From positions 1 to 49,010 of the forward strand of contig NZ_PKRO01000021.1 in assembly GCF_002855495.1 (NCBI RefSeq): a DNA stretch of 49,010 nucleotides. Direction: 5' to 3'. A program made the translations under genes and the position numbers. The number at the start of each line of letters is the position of its first letter. The first letter of the stretch is position 1. This document shows positions 1 to 7,919 of this stretch, piece by piece. The notes under the pieces are model-generated. The model ran no database searches. It had not been told where the DNA came from and worked only from the letters and a program-made list of their open reading frames with translations. This stretch comes from Porphyrobacter sp. TH134 (lineage in GTDB: Bacteria > Pseudomonadota > Alphaproteobacteria > Sphingomonadales > Sphingomonadaceae).

Positions 1-97
1 CCCGCTCGGGCTACGCCCTCCCAGCGCTCGCCAAGGCGCGGATCAAGTGGCCTGATTTTGCGCCGCCCAATGGCCGACTTTTACTCCGCCGTTGACA
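1..97. mobile_element. End of an IS21-like insertion element (partial)
   Basis: Seen: two imperfect 20-base direct repeats, TGGCCTGATTTTGCGCCGCC at 48-67 and TGGCCGACTTTTACTCCGCC at 71-90 (15 of 20 identical, 23-base period), followed by GTTGACA at 91-97. Reading leftward the block begins TGTCAACGG, exactly where the neighbouring NmrA-like gene loses family similarity. Known: IS21-family elements carry several repeated motifs at their ends and end in TG/CA. The transposase genes would lie left of the window. Family assignment is inference from the end structure alone; no transposase is visible. Confidence 0.45.
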
Positions 98-462
98 GTC
101 CACAGGGGCGCATGGGCACTTAGCCACGCATGAACCTCTCCCATCATGGGGCCGCCTTCCTCAAGTGAGGAGGCGCTCAGCAGCACCAGGCGCCCGGGAA
201 CCTGCGAAACCGCCCGTTCAAGAAACGGACGCATGACGGACAGATGCTCGGTCTGGTCGGTCGGAGCGACGAGATAGACGGCGCCAACTCCCTCGAGCGC
301 ATCGATGTGGGTCGCCGGGTCATTCCATTCGAAGCGAAGCTGATCGGGCGATAGAGGGTTTCGTGCCGCGATCCGCACCTCAACGCCCCGAAGTGCCAGC
401 TGGCTGGCGACAAGCTGCCCCGTCTTGCCGGTGCCGCCGGTTATCAGGATCCGGTCATGCAT
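43..462 (-). pseudogene. NmrA/SDR-like NAD(P)-binding oxidoreductase, 3' truncated
   Basis: The predicted 139-residue product opens with a Rossmann dinucleotide-binding signature (ILITGGTGKTG) and continues like NmrA-type atypical short-chain dehydrogenases up to residues HAPLWTV. Family members run to about 280 residues; this one then switches to an unrelated tail and stops. The change point falls at the end of the IS21-like sequence, so disruption by insertion is the likely cause. The start at 462 overlaps the end of the upstream SnoaL-like gene by 8 bases and has a GGCGGGG ribosome site about 9 bases ahead; ATG at 471 is also in frame. The missing C-terminal half forms much of the substrate pocket, so the product is probably inactive. 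Confidence 0.7.
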
Positions 463-910
463 GGTCCGCATCCCCGCCCGTCAGCGCATCGACGAACGCG
501 GCACCTTTCGTGGCGCGCAGCACAGCGATCGGGTTCCAGTAATCGCGGTAGTGAACGATACGACCGCCTTGGGTGCGGATCACCGAGATATAGCGTTGAT
601 CATAGGGATCGCCTGTCGCAACGCCGTGACCGAACCCTTCGAACTCGAGGATGACCATGCCGGGATCGGTCGACGGGTGAACGTCCGGCTCACCCATCCG
701 GTCGAAGGCAATCAGGCTCGCCGCCATTTCCAGATGGCGGGCGATGGCATCCCGGCCATCAAGACGGACAGGCAAGCCGGGCGGCGCATAGGGGAATTCC
801 ATCACCGCGTGTTCGGCCAGCATATCGGTAAAGGAACAAGCGCCCGGGTCGATCCTGTCACCGAGAGCGCTGCGAAGCATGGCCGAGAAGCTTTGAATAT
901 CTTCACTCAT
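455..910 (-). CDS. SnoaL/NTF2-like polyketide cyclase-fold protein
   Basis: A 151-residue protein with the SnoaL-like (NTF2 fold) pattern: an N-terminal helix, a mid-region resembling family texts around EFPYAPPG and MVILEFEGFG, and a C-terminal stretch (RIVHYRDYWNP) typical of this superfamily. Such small alpha+beta barrel proteins act as isomerases, cyclases or binding proteins; the substrate cannot be read from sequence. It is the first gene of a two-gene operon with the truncated NmrA-like oxidoreductase and is divergent from a TetR regulator. The pairing of SnoaL-like, NmrA-like and TetR genes suggests an inducible small-molecule modification module. Start ATG at 910 leaves 57 bases to the TetR start. 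Confidence 0.75.
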   Translation of the reverse strand: MSEDIQSFSAMLRSALGDRIDPGACSFTDMLAEHAVMEFPYAPPGLPVRLDGRDAIARHLEMAASLIAFDRMGEPDVHPSTDPGMVILEFEGFGHGVATGDPYDQRYISVIRTQGGRIVHYRDYWNPIAVLRATKGAAFVDALTGGDADHA

Positions 911-929
911 GATCTATCTCCGATTCGTC

Positions 930-945
930 GGAACGATTGCGTTCC
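930..945. promoter_or_regulatory. Probable TetR operator, copy 1
   Basis: GGAACGATTGCGTTCC is an inverted repeat with perfect 6-base arms (GGAACG/CGTTCC) and a 4-base spacer. It lies in the 57-base divergent gap between the SnoaL-like gene and the TetR gene. A second copy with the same arms is centred 40 bases away. Autoregulation by the adjacent TetR protein is inference. Confidence 0.65.
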
Positions 946-967
946 GTCCATAGATAGGGGATTTTCG

Positions 968-1588
968 ATGGAACGCAACCGTTCCGACGATGTCGCATCC
1001 AGAAGCCGTTCGCCAAGCGGCGCGGCTGTCATGCGTGCCGATGTCACGGATGCGCTGACCCGCGCGTTCTTCGAGGAGTGGGCGCGCGCCGGTTATTCCG
1101 GCCTGAGCCTCGAGCGTGTCGCCCGCTCGGCCGGGGTCGGCAAGGCTGCGCTCTATCGGCGTTGGCCCGAGAAGTTTGCGATGGCCGGCGACCTTCTGTC
1201 GCGTGCCGGGCTGACGATAACCGATGTCGGCGACCAAGGGTCGCTCGAGGGTGATCTGGAAGCTGTTTTGCTCGCGCTTCGCCGGGTGCTGCGGCATCCC
1301 CTGATCAGGCGGATCATCACGGATCTCCATGCGGAGATTGAGCGCACGCCAGCGCTGGAAGCTGCCATACGGCCATTCCAGCGCGCAAGACGCGAGCGGA
1401 TCAATGGCTTGCTCGATCGCGCCATAGCAAGAGGCGAGTTGCCGCCTTCAGTGGACCGCGAAACAGCAGCCGATCTCGTCGCGGCACCGCTTTACTGGCG
1501 CATGGCTGTTCTGGGTGGTCGATCCGACAGGCACCACATTGCCCGCCTCGCCCGCATGCTCGCCGCTGCCCTTCGCGCAGATGGATGA
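968..1588 (+). CDS. TetR/AcrR family transcriptional regulator
   Basis: A 206-residue protein with the N-terminal TetR helix-turn-helix at about residues 27-68 (helix region SLERVARSAGVGKAALYRRW) and a helical ligand/dimer domain typical of TetR C-terminal domains. The reading frame is open far upstream, but ATG at 968 fits the usual TetR length and places the open stretch before it in the antisense of the SnoaL gene. It is divergent from the SnoaL/NmrA operon and has two matching palindromes in and beside its promoter, so it probably represses both directions. Ligand unknown. Confidence 0.85.
   Translation: MERNRSDDVASRSRSPSGAAVMRADVTDALTRAFFEEWARAGYSGLSLERVARSAGVGKAALYRRWPEKFAMAGDLLSRAGLTITDVGDQGSLEGDLEAVLLALRRVLRHPLIRRIITDLHAEIERTPALEAAIRPFQRARRERINGLLDRAIARGELPPSVDRETAADLVAAPLYWRMAVLGGRSDRHHIARLARMLAAALRADG
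970..985. promoter_or_regulatory. Probable TetR operator, copy 2, overlapping the tetR start
   Basis: GGAACGCAACCGTTCC has the same 6-base arms as copy 1. It begins on the G of the TetR ATG and covers the first codons, so the operator sequence is also coding sequence. The two copies are in turn near-perfect inverted repeats of each other. Confidence 0.6.
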
Positions 1589-1690
1589 TCTGCCGCGAAA
1601 CTCAGTGTTCCGCTCTGCTGCGCCTGATTCCGCAACGAAAACTGAGACACAAATCTGGGCGAACCGATTTGATCTGGTTATCCTGCTGAT

Positions 1691-2236
1691 ATGAGCAAGC
1701 CGCATTATCTGGATGCGCTCGGCAGGGTTGGGGTTTTGTCCGCGCTGTCGCAGTTCGATCCCCATGTTGCAGGCACGCCGCCGCTGGAGCTTGATCTCGC
1801 TGACAGCGACATCGATGTACTGTGCCACGCGCCCGATCCGGTACGCTTCGTTTGCGCCATATGGACGGCTTTTGGCGAATATTCGGATTTCTCGGCCCGG
1901 CAACGGAAAGCGGGTGACCGCCCGGTGATCGCGCAATTCAGCGCCGAGGGCTGGGTGTTTGAAGTTTTCGGGGGCGTGCAGCCCGTGCGCAACCAGATCG
2001 GCTGGCGCCACTTTCGCATCGAACAGCGGCTGCTATCGCTGGGCGGAGCCACGCTCCGCACCCTTATCATGGAACAGCGACGCAGTGGCCTGAAGACTGA
2101 GCCCGCGTTTGCCGCGGTGCTCAATCTTCCCGGCGATCCTTACGAGGCTTTGCTGGCGATCGAGACATGGTCGGACGAGGCGCTGAACGGCCTGCTGGCC
2201 GGGGTCTGCACGACGCCAAGCTGGACGGGTCATTGA
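1691..2236 (+). CDS. DUF4269 family protein
   Basis: A 181-residue protein that matches the DUF4269 pattern: an acidic motif DLADSDIDVLC at residues 35-45, then an FxVFGGxxPVxxQxxxRH-like segment and an acidic C-terminal half. The DxD-type motif after a beta-strand resembles the nucleotidyltransferase fold, but no enzymatic activity is established that I can name. It stands alone, 102 bases after the TetR gene and convergent with the TonB receptor gene. The 190 bases after its stop hold no gene I can support. Confidence 0.75.
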   Translation: MSKPHYLDALGRVGVLSALSQFDPHVAGTPPLELDLADSDIDVLCHAPDPVRFVCAIWTAFGEYSDFSARQRKAGDRPVIAQFSAEGWVFEVFGGVQPVRNQIGWRHFRIEQRLLSLGGATLRTLIMEQRRSGLKTEPAFAAVLNLPGDPYEALLAIETWSDEALNGLLAGVCTTPSWTGH

Positions 2237-2426
2237 CCTTTGCAGCGTTTACAACGGGCACCCAGCCGCACCCGCGCCGCTGCTGTCACGGCGGGCATAC
2301 AAGTCACCACCGTCAAGTCACGCCTATCGTGTCGCCCCAGAAGGTCGAGGTGCGCCGCATCGGCAGCGTAAAATGCTTACGGGCATTACCTTCTGTGCCG
2401 ATGACATGCCATCTGTCCCGGAGGAC

Positions 2427-4637
2427 TCAGAAATCGTAAGTCAGTGATGCCTTGAAGGTCCGCGGCGCGCCCAGTTGAAGGTCCGGACGAAAGCTGTCGA
2501 AGGCAGAGGCCCAATAATCGGCATCTGCCACATTATCGAGCGTTGCCCGTAAGGTTAGCGGGCGATCAGCCACCACCGCCACATATCGAAGTCCCAGATC
2601 AACGCGCGTCCAATCCTCAAGGAAGAGCGTGTTGCCGATGTTCGCGGCCTGATCGCCGGTGTGGACGACGCGGCCCGTAAGCGTCAGCGCTGGAATGAAG
2701 GGCACATCCCATTCGAGATTGGCGTTGAGCAGATATTCCGGCACGCCGACGGCCTGATTGCCTTCGTTGACGCCGTTCTGGGTGCGCCGCAGCTTGGCAT
2801 CGATGACCGAGCCACCCGCAATCAACCGCAGACCTTGGGACAGCTCACCGGCAATAGTGAATTCCACCCCGCGATTGCGCTGGATTCCAAATGGCCCGAA
2901 TTCGAGCGCGCCCGCCTGATCCGGGGCGGATCGCAGGATCGCAGTCTCCCGGTCGATCTGGAACAGGGCAAGGCTCATGTCGATACCGCCCAGCGCCAGT
3001 TTGCCGCCGATTTCATATTGCTCGGAAACGAAGGGCGGCAGGATCTCGCCAGCATTCGTGACGGGAAGGTCCGCCCCGCCAGCGGGGTTCGGACCGCTCA
3101 CGGGTGCGACATCGCCCTGTACCAGTGCTTCGATCCGGTTGGCGTACAGCGAAAGGCCTGCCGCCGGCTTGACCACAAGGCCGAACACCGGGGTGATCTT
3201 GTCCTCGTCATACGCGTTGGTCAGAGCGCCGGTCTCGTTAGAAAAGGACCTGACATTGATTGATTGCACCCGGAGCCCAGCGGTCAGGAAAATGCGATCA
3301 TCCCAGAAGCCGAGTGTGTCCGAGATGAATCCGCTCGTAAGCCGCGTGCGGCCCGCAGGGCGGGGATTGTCGAGATCGCCAGATGCAAAGGTCACTGTGC
3401 TGGAAGGCGTGACCTCTACCGGCGCATAGAGATTGTTGCTTTGGGCCGAAAGCGCGAAGAATTCGAAGGCATTGCGGTTGACCAGCCAGTTGATCGAACC
3501 GCCTGCGTTCACCTCGTGGGTTATGTTGCTTGTCGCGAATTTCGCGCGGACTCCCGCCGTGGCCGCCTCGTTGTTGTCGGTGCGCGGGATGAAGGAACTG
3601 CCAACCGTCATCTCGCCGGTCGCCGCGTTGACGAGACCAGGCGTGCTGTAGATGCCCTCTTCAGCACCGTCGCGCGCGCCGAACGCGGCATACGCCATCA
3701 CGTCTTTGGCGATGTCATACTCGATGCGCGCCTGCCCGAAGATGTCGCGCAGCGTTGTGAACTGCCAGGGCTGGCCGAAATTGGTTTCGGCGTCGGGCGC
3801 AGCGGGAATTGCTGACACGGAATTGATCTGCAGCTTGGGCCGGAAGTGCGACACCTTGACGCGCTGGTAAGCGAGATCGAGCGAGGCCCGAAGCGGCCCC
3901 GAATTGTAGTCTATGCCCGCGCCCAGCACATAGGCGCTCCGGAACTCGTCGTCGATCGCCACATCACCGCTGCGTGCCGTGCCATTCACGCGAATGCCCC
4001 ACTCGCCGTTCGCGCCCATCCGGCGCGCGATGTCGAAGCTGCCACCGATATGCTCGGGCGCGGTAAAGCCCACCGTCGCCCGGTTGAGATCATTCTCACC
4101 CGCGCGCTTGGGAACCAGATTGACGCTGCCGCCGATCCCGGTCCCCCCCGGCGCCGCACCGTTGAGAAAGGCACTCGCGCCGTTGAGAACCTGCACAGAC
4201 TGGTAAAGTTCGGGTGCGACCAACTGGCGCGGCATGATGCCGTAAAGCCCGTCATAGCCAATATCGTCGCCTGCGAGCGCGAAGCCGCGGATCACGAACA
4301 ATTCGCCGGCGATGCCGAAGCCGGTGGTGGTGCGGATCGTCGGGTCGTTTTCCAGCACCTGCCCCAGCGTCTGGGGCTGCTGGTTGAGAATCAGCGCCTC
4401 GTTATAGCTTCGGATGCTGAAGGGCACGTCGGCAGCGTCCTTGTTGCCCAGTACCCCCGCGCTGCCTTGCTGTTCGACCCCGGACTGGTTGGCGCGCTGG
4501 GCGGTAACGACGATGACATTTGTATCCTCGCCGCGCTCCTGCGCGGCGGCCGGGATGGCAAGCCCGGTAAGGCCAAGCCCAGTAAGGCCAAGCGACGTGG
4601 CAAGCAGCAGGCGCCGGCGATAGGGAAGGGTGGTCAC
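2427..4637 (-). CDS. TonB-dependent siderophore receptor
   Basis: A 736-residue outer-membrane receptor. It shows a signal peptide with an Arg-rich start and cleavage near residue 32 (IPAAA-QE), a TonB-box-like segment NVIVVTAQR at residues 40-48, a plug domain (about 60-190, with QPQTLGQVLENDPTIR and LFVIRGF), a 22-strand barrel, and a C-terminal phenylalanine as outer-membrane barrels require. It should bind a ferric-siderophore and import it using TonB-ExbBD energy. GTG at 4637 is chosen because the signal peptide begins there and AAGG lies about 10 bases upstream. It is the last gene of an operon behind the PepSY protein and a small membrane protein, an arrangement common for iron-siderophore uptake with reductive iron release. 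Confidence 0.9.
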   Translation of the reverse strand: MTTLPYRRRLLLATSLGLTGLGLTGLAIPAAAQERGEDTNVIVVTAQRANQSGVEQQGSAGVLGNKDAADVPFSIRSYNEALILNQQPQTLGQVLENDPTIRTTTGFGIAGELFVIRGFALAGDDIGYDGLYGIMPRQLVAPELYQSVQVLNGASAFLNGAAPGGTGIGGSVNLVPKRAGENDLNRATVGFTAPEHIGGSFDIARRMGANGEWGIRVNGTARSGDVAIDDEFRSAYVLGAGIDYNSGPLRASLDLAYQRVKVSHFRPKLQINSVSAIPAAPDAETNFGQPWQFTTLRDIFGQARIEYDIAKDVMAYAAFGARDGAEEGIYSTPGLVNAATGEMTVGSSFIPRTDNNEAATAGVRAKFATSNITHEVNAGGSINWLVNRNAFEFFALSAQSNNLYAPVEVTPSSTVTFASGDLDNPRPAGRTRLTSGFISDTLGFWDDRIFLTAGLRVQSINVRSFSNETGALTNAYDEDKITPVFGLVVKPAAGLSLYANRIEALVQGDVAPVSGPNPAGGADLPVTNAGEILPPFVSEQYEIGGKLALGGIDMSLALFQIDRETAILRSAPDQAGALEFGPFGIQRNRGVEFTIAGELSQGLRLIAGGSVIDAKLRRTQNGVNEGNQAVGVPEYLLNANLEWDVPFIPALTLTGRVVHTGDQAANIGNTLFLEDWTRVDLGLRYVAVVADRPLTLRATLDNVADADYWASAFDSFRPDLQLGAPRTFKASLTYDF

Positions 4638-4672
4638 GGTCGATGATCCTTGTGAATGCAGGTTGGCGAGGG

Positions 4673-4852
4673 TCAGGTCCGGCGCCGGGCCATCGCCCAG
4701 ATCACGGTTGCAAGCGGTGCGGCGAGTACGGTCCATGCCGCTGCGTCTCGCCATCCGTCTCCGGTCAGCGCGATGGTCAGGCCCGCCAGACCGGCGGTGA
4801 AGATCGCCAGCGGCCATGCGAGAATGGCAGAGGTCGGGCGCGGACGCCTCAT
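4673..4852 (-). CDS. Small two-helix membrane protein in iron-uptake operon
   Basis: A 59-residue protein: basic N-terminus (MRRPRP), a hydrophobic helix at about 9-29, a short polar turn (TGDGWRD), a second helix at about 36-54, and a basic C-terminus (ARRRT), so both ends probably face the cytoplasm. Its ATG overlaps the stop of the PepSY gene by 4 bases (ATGA), and the receptor gene starts 35 bases after its stop, so it is translated within the same operon. Similar small membrane proteins sit beside PepSY/TonB-receptor pairs in related bacteria. The function is not known to me; help in inner-membrane siderophore reduction is inference from position. Confidence 0.65.
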   Translation of the reverse strand: MRRPRPTSAILAWPLAIFTAGLAGLTIALTGDGWRDAAAWTVLAAPLATVIWAMARRRT

Positions 4853-6033
4853 TCGGCGGGCTCTGCAAGTGATGCCCCGGCAAACTCTGGCGCGAGCGTA
4901 GCCGCGCCGGCGCGGCGCTTGGCCAGCCACAGATAGAGGCCTGTGCCCAGTACATGGATGGTGAACAGTGTCAGCGCCGCCCACAACAGCTTCAGGGGCA
5001 GGCCGCCGTAATCGCCGAAATGCAGCGGACGTGAAAGCGAGAGCGCCTGATAATACCACGGCATCGGACGGGCGGCGGTAAACTCGCCCGTTTCCGCATC
5101 GATAAGGGCCGGGGTCAGCAACCGCTCGGTCAGGGCCGTGTCACCCTGAAAGAACACGGCGTAGTGATAGTTGGAACTGAATGTGCCGCCCGGAAAGGCA
5201 ATGAATTGCGGATTGTTGCCAGGCAGGGCTGCGCGCGCTGCGGCCATGGCCGTGTCGAGTGAGCCATAGCGCGCCGGGTCGAGCGGTTCGCGTCCGGCAT
5301 AGGCCTGGGTCATCGCCGCCAGTTCAGTGGTTTTCCAGCTTTTTTCTATCGGAACCGCGAGCGCGTTTATCACGCCTGTTAGCCCCACCACCAACATCCA
5401 GGCAAGCCCGACGATGCCCAGGAGATTGTGATAGTCGAGCCACTTCGTGCGGCGGCTGCGCGAAATGCGCAGCGTGCCAAAGGCCAGCTTGCGCATGAAC
5501 GGGACGTAAAGCACCACGCCCGATACCAGCGCTGTCACGAACGCTGCGCCCATTGCGCCCAGAAAAAGCATTCCCGGCAGGCCCAGAAACATATCGGTGT
5601 GCAGTTGCAGGATGAAGTGCATCACCGCGTCCACACCTTGGGCGCTATCCTCCGATATCGCCCCGATCAGCTCGCCGGTCGAACGGTCGAAGGACTGGAT
5701 CGTCATCTCCGTCTCCGGCGAATCAGGCCTGGGGCCGGTGGTGATCGTCATTGCGGGCTGGTCATTGTCGAACGCCATGTAGAGCGGCACTTCGCCCGGC
5801 CGGTTCGCCAGCGCGCGGGCCAACATCGCGTCAAGCGGCATCAGTCCTTCGGCATTACCTGATGAGCCAACATCGGGCATGCCGAATACAGGCTGCTCTT
5901 CGGCAAGCCAGTCGATCTCGTCATGAAAAATCAGCGGCAGTCCGGTAATGCACAGCATTAGCAGAAAGGCAGTGCACACGAGGCTGGACCACTTGTGCAC
6001 CCAGACCCAAGCCTTGATGGTTCCGCGGCTCAT
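4849..6033 (-). CDS. PepSY-associated TM helix protein, putative siderophore/iron reductase
   Basis: A 394-residue inner-membrane protein with the PepSY_TM architecture: a first helix at about 15-38 after the family-typical WVHKWSSL, a large periplasmic loop, helices near 150-175 and 200-225 (with the LDYHNLLGI segment), and a last helix near 345-370. Family members next to ferric-siderophore receptors are proposed to reduce iron in the periplasm or inner membrane. Histidines in the helices (H13, H202 region, last helix) could ligate haem. It is first in the operon; 324 bases lie upstream before ohr. Confidence 0.85.
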   Translation of the reverse strand: MSRGTIKAWVWVHKWSSLVCTAFLLMLCITGLPLIFHDEIDWLAEEQPVFGMPDVGSSGNAEGLMPLDAMLARALANRPGEVPLYMAFDNDQPAMTITTGPRPDSPETEMTIQSFDRSTGELIGAISEDSAQGVDAVMHFILQLHTDMFLGLPGMLFLGAMGAAFVTALVSGVVLYVPFMRKLAFGTLRISRSRRTKWLDYHNLLGIVGLAWMLVVGLTGVINALAVPIEKSWKTTELAAMTQAYAGREPLDPARYGSLDTAMAAARAALPGNNPQFIAFPGGTFSSNYHYAVFFQGDTALTERLLTPALIDAETGEFTAARPMPWYYQALSLSRPLHFGDYGGLPLKLLWAALTLFTIHVLGTGLYLWLAKRRAGAATLAPEFAGASLAEPAE

Positions 6034-6174
6034 GTCGGCTGCCGCTCTGCAAAAGCACGCCGAAAAGCACCGCCTGACCCGATGGTTGCGATCGCACCAA
6101 CCGCGTGCAGACAGAATCTGTTGGAGAGGACGCCGTTCATGGGCGGACTGCTAGCCAAAAGCCCCATCCATGTA

Positions 6175-6191
6175 AATGCGGATCATTCGCA
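6175..6191 (-). promoter_or_regulatory. Fur-like box upstream of the PepSY/TonB-receptor operon
   Basis: Read on the minus strand the site is TGCGAATGATCCGCATT: an interrupted palindrome (TGCG/CGCA ends around AATGAT) resembling half of a Fur box, where GATAATGAT-like hexamers occur. It lies about 140 bases upstream of the PepSY start in an AT-rich patch. Iron repression by Fur is the usual control of siderophore receptors; that this site does it is inference. Confidence 0.4.
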
Positions 6192-6313
6192 AAAATATTC
6201 GTAAGGTGGCGGGTTTTCTGCTTCCCTGACCGATGCATTCCGATCCTGCTGCGCAGGGTCTTCGCCAAAGAGGGATGCAAGCGGGTGCGAGCGCGGACAG
6301 GATTATATCGAGA

Positions 6314-6341
6314 GCCCGGCCAGCCGCTCAGCTGACCGGGC
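6314..6341 (-). terminator. Hairpin after ohr
   Basis: Arms GCCCGGCCAGC (6314-6324) and GCTGACCGGGC (6331-6341) pair at 10 of 11 positions with a 6-base loop, 17 bases beyond the ohr stop. No long U-run follows, so it is a moderate terminator call. Confidence 0.5.
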
Positions 6342-6357
6342 ACTAGGGCTATGGCGA

Positions 6358-6789
6358 TCAGGCCGGGGTCGACACGTCGAGGCTGACGGCGATGTTCCCG
6401 CGCACGGCATGCGAATAAGGGCACACGGTATCGGCTTCAGCGACGAGCGCCTGCGCCTCAGCCGCGCTCAGCCCCGGCAGCACGATCGCGAGCGTGACGG
6501 CAAGGCCAAATCCCTTGTCGGCGCGCGGGCCGATCCCCACCGTGGCGCTGACGCTGGCATCGGCCGGAACCTTGGCATGTTTGCCCTGCGTGCCCACGAA
6601 CTTCATCGCGCTGAGGAAACAGGCGGCAAAGCCAGCGGCAAACAGCTGTTCGGGATTGTTGCCTTGGCCGTTGCCGCCAAGTTCCCTCGGCGTTGCCAGC
6701 GCCACTTCAAACGTTCCGTCATCGGTGCGCGCGCGGCCATCGCGGCCTCCGGTCGCGGTGGCGCGGGTGGTGTAGAGGATCTTCGTCAT
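6358..6789 (-). CDS. ohr: Organic hydroperoxide resistance protein Ohr
   Basis: A 143-residue OsmC/Ohr-family thiol peroxidase that reduces organic hydroperoxides with lipoyl-protein as electron donor. Both redox cysteines are visible: the peroxidatic C57 in AAGFAACFLSA and the resolving C123 in TVCPYSHA. The opening (MTKILYTTRATATGGRDGRA) and length are typical of Ohr rather than OsmC. It lies 33 bases after the esterase gene and is probably cotranscribed with it from the promoter facing ohrR. The nearby OhrR-type regulator supports the call. Confidence 0.95.
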   Translation of the reverse strand: MTKILYTTRATATGGRDGRARTDDGTFEVALATPRELGGNGQGNNPEQLFAAGFAACFLSAMKFVGTQGKHAKVPADASVSATVGIGPRADKGFGLAVTLAIVLPGLSAAEAQALVAEADTVCPYSHAVRGNIAVSLDVSTPA

Positions 6790-6822
6790 AGCTTAGTTCC
6801 TTGTGTGAGCGGGTGGGGGATG

Positions 6823-7839
6823 TCAGTTGCCGAAGGCATCACGAAGACGTGCTGCCCCCTGTGCGATAGCGGCGCGGGCCGGTTCGCTTGCGGCCAGCGC
6901 GTTGAGCATCACGAAATCATGCATCGTTCCGTTGAAGCGGGTGGTTGCGACCGGCACGCCGGCTTCGATCAGGCGTCGGCCATAGGCCTCGCCCTCGTCA
7001 CGCAGCAGATCGTTCTCCGCCACGATGATGGTCGCCGCAGGCAGGCCCGAAAGCTGCTGTCTTGAAGCGCGCAGCGGGAAGGCCAGCACATCCTCGCGAT
7101 TTTCTGCGGGGAAGTTCGCTTCGAGGAAGTAGTCCATCGCCTTGCGGGTCAGGAACGGGCCGTCGCCAAAGGCGCGGTAGGACGCATTGTCGGAGACATC
7201 ATCGGTGACCGGATAGAACAGCAACTGGTGGCTGATGGTGGGGCCGGCACGGTCCTTGGCCATCATCGTGACGGCGATGGCCATGTTGCCCCCCGCGCTG
7301 TCACCCGCCACCGCCAGCCGTGCGGGATCAATGCCCAGCGCCGCGCCGTTCGCCGAAACATATTCGAGCGCGGCATAGGCTTGTTCGTTATTCACCGGAT
7401 AGCGGACCTCGGGAGCGTTGTCGTATTCGACGAAAACGACTGCGGCACGGGTCTGCACCGCCAGCTCTCGGATCAGGTGATCATGTGTGTTGCGGTCGCC
7501 CATGACCCACCCGCCGCCATGGTAGTAAAGCACAGCGGGCAACGCGGCTTCGGCATCGGCGGGCCGGACAATGCGAATCCGCACCTTGCCGGTCGGGCCG
7601 ACGTTCCAGACCAGGTCCTGCGTGGTGGTGGGAGCCGAAGCGCCCACCTTGTCAGCCTGCACGCTTGCAAGCACGGCGCGGGCATCGGGATAGGACAGAT
7701 CATAAATCGGCCGCCCGGCAGCGGCAGCTTCGGCAAAGGCTGCGGCAGATGGTTCCAGCGTCTCGGCAAAAGCGGGGACAGGCGACAGGGTCAGCATTGC
7801 GCTGGAGGCGAAGGTGGTCAGCAGGATCGACTTGGTCAT
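6823..7839 (-). CDS. Secreted HSL-type alpha/beta hydrolase (esterase)
   Basis: A 338-residue hormone-sensitive-lipase-type esterase. A signal peptide is visible (hydrophobic 4-22, cleavage near PAFA-ET at 25), so it is probably periplasmic. The oxyanion motif HGGG is at 107-110, the nucleophile elbow GDSAGG at 179-184 (Ser181), the acid in ENDLLRDEG near 280, and the histidine in MHDF near 309. ATG at 7839 has TGGAG 9 bases upstream; ATG at 7857 is in frame but sits next to the operator without a ribosome site. It is first in an operon with ohr, divergent from ohrR, so it is likely induced by organic peroxides; the natural ester is unknown. Confidence 0.88.
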   Translation of the reverse strand: MTKSILLTTFASSAMLTLSPVPAFAETLEPSAAAFAEAAAAGRPIYDLSYPDARAVLASVQADKVGASAPTTTQDLVWNVGPTGKVRIRIVRPADAEAALPAVLYYHGGGWVMGDRNTHDHLIRELAVQTRAAVVFVEYDNAPEVRYPVNNEQAYAALEYVSANGAALGIDPARLAVAGDSAGGNMAIAVTMMAKDRAGPTISHQLLFYPVTDDVSDNASYRAFGDGPFLTRKAMDYFLEANFPAENREDVLAFPLRASRQQLSGLPAATIIVAENDLLRDEGEAYGRRLIEAGVPVATTRFNGTMHDFVMLNALAASEPARAAIAQGAARLRDAFGN

Positions 7840-7865
7840 GGCGTGGCTCCATTTCATATCGGTAA

Positions 7866-7886
7866 CGATTAAATCGCGTACGATAT
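7866..7886. promoter_or_regulatory. OhrR-type operator, copy 1 (esterase-ohr side)
   Basis: CGATTAAATCG (a perfect 11-base palindrome) runs into CGTACGATAT, giving a second overlapping palindrome AAATCG-CGTA-CGATAT with one arm mismatch. The element recurs 54 bases away next to ohrR. It lies 27 bases upstream of the esterase start. Confidence 0.6.
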
Positions 7887-7919
7887 AAATAGCCCGGAGC
7901 CGCGTTCTGTCAATCCTTG

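Larger units (their letters stand above)
6034..6357. other. 324-base intergenic region: iron-operon promoter and ohr terminator
   Basis: No credible gene in either strand. The left part should hold the promoter of the PepSY operon, including a Fur-like palindrome at 6175-6191. The right end holds a strong hairpin at 6314-6341 that fits termination of ohr. Base composition around 6165-6215 is AT-rich compared with neighbours, as expected of a promoter. Confidence 0.6.

Noticed and set aside
425..967. Long open frame ahead of the TetR ATG that would make a 387-residue protein
   Set aside because: It is antisense to the SnoaL-like gene and gives an unnatural composition; ATG at 968 yields a normal TetR length.
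2661..4646. Several plus-strand frames opposite the TonB receptor
   Set aside because: They are shadows of the receptor gene.
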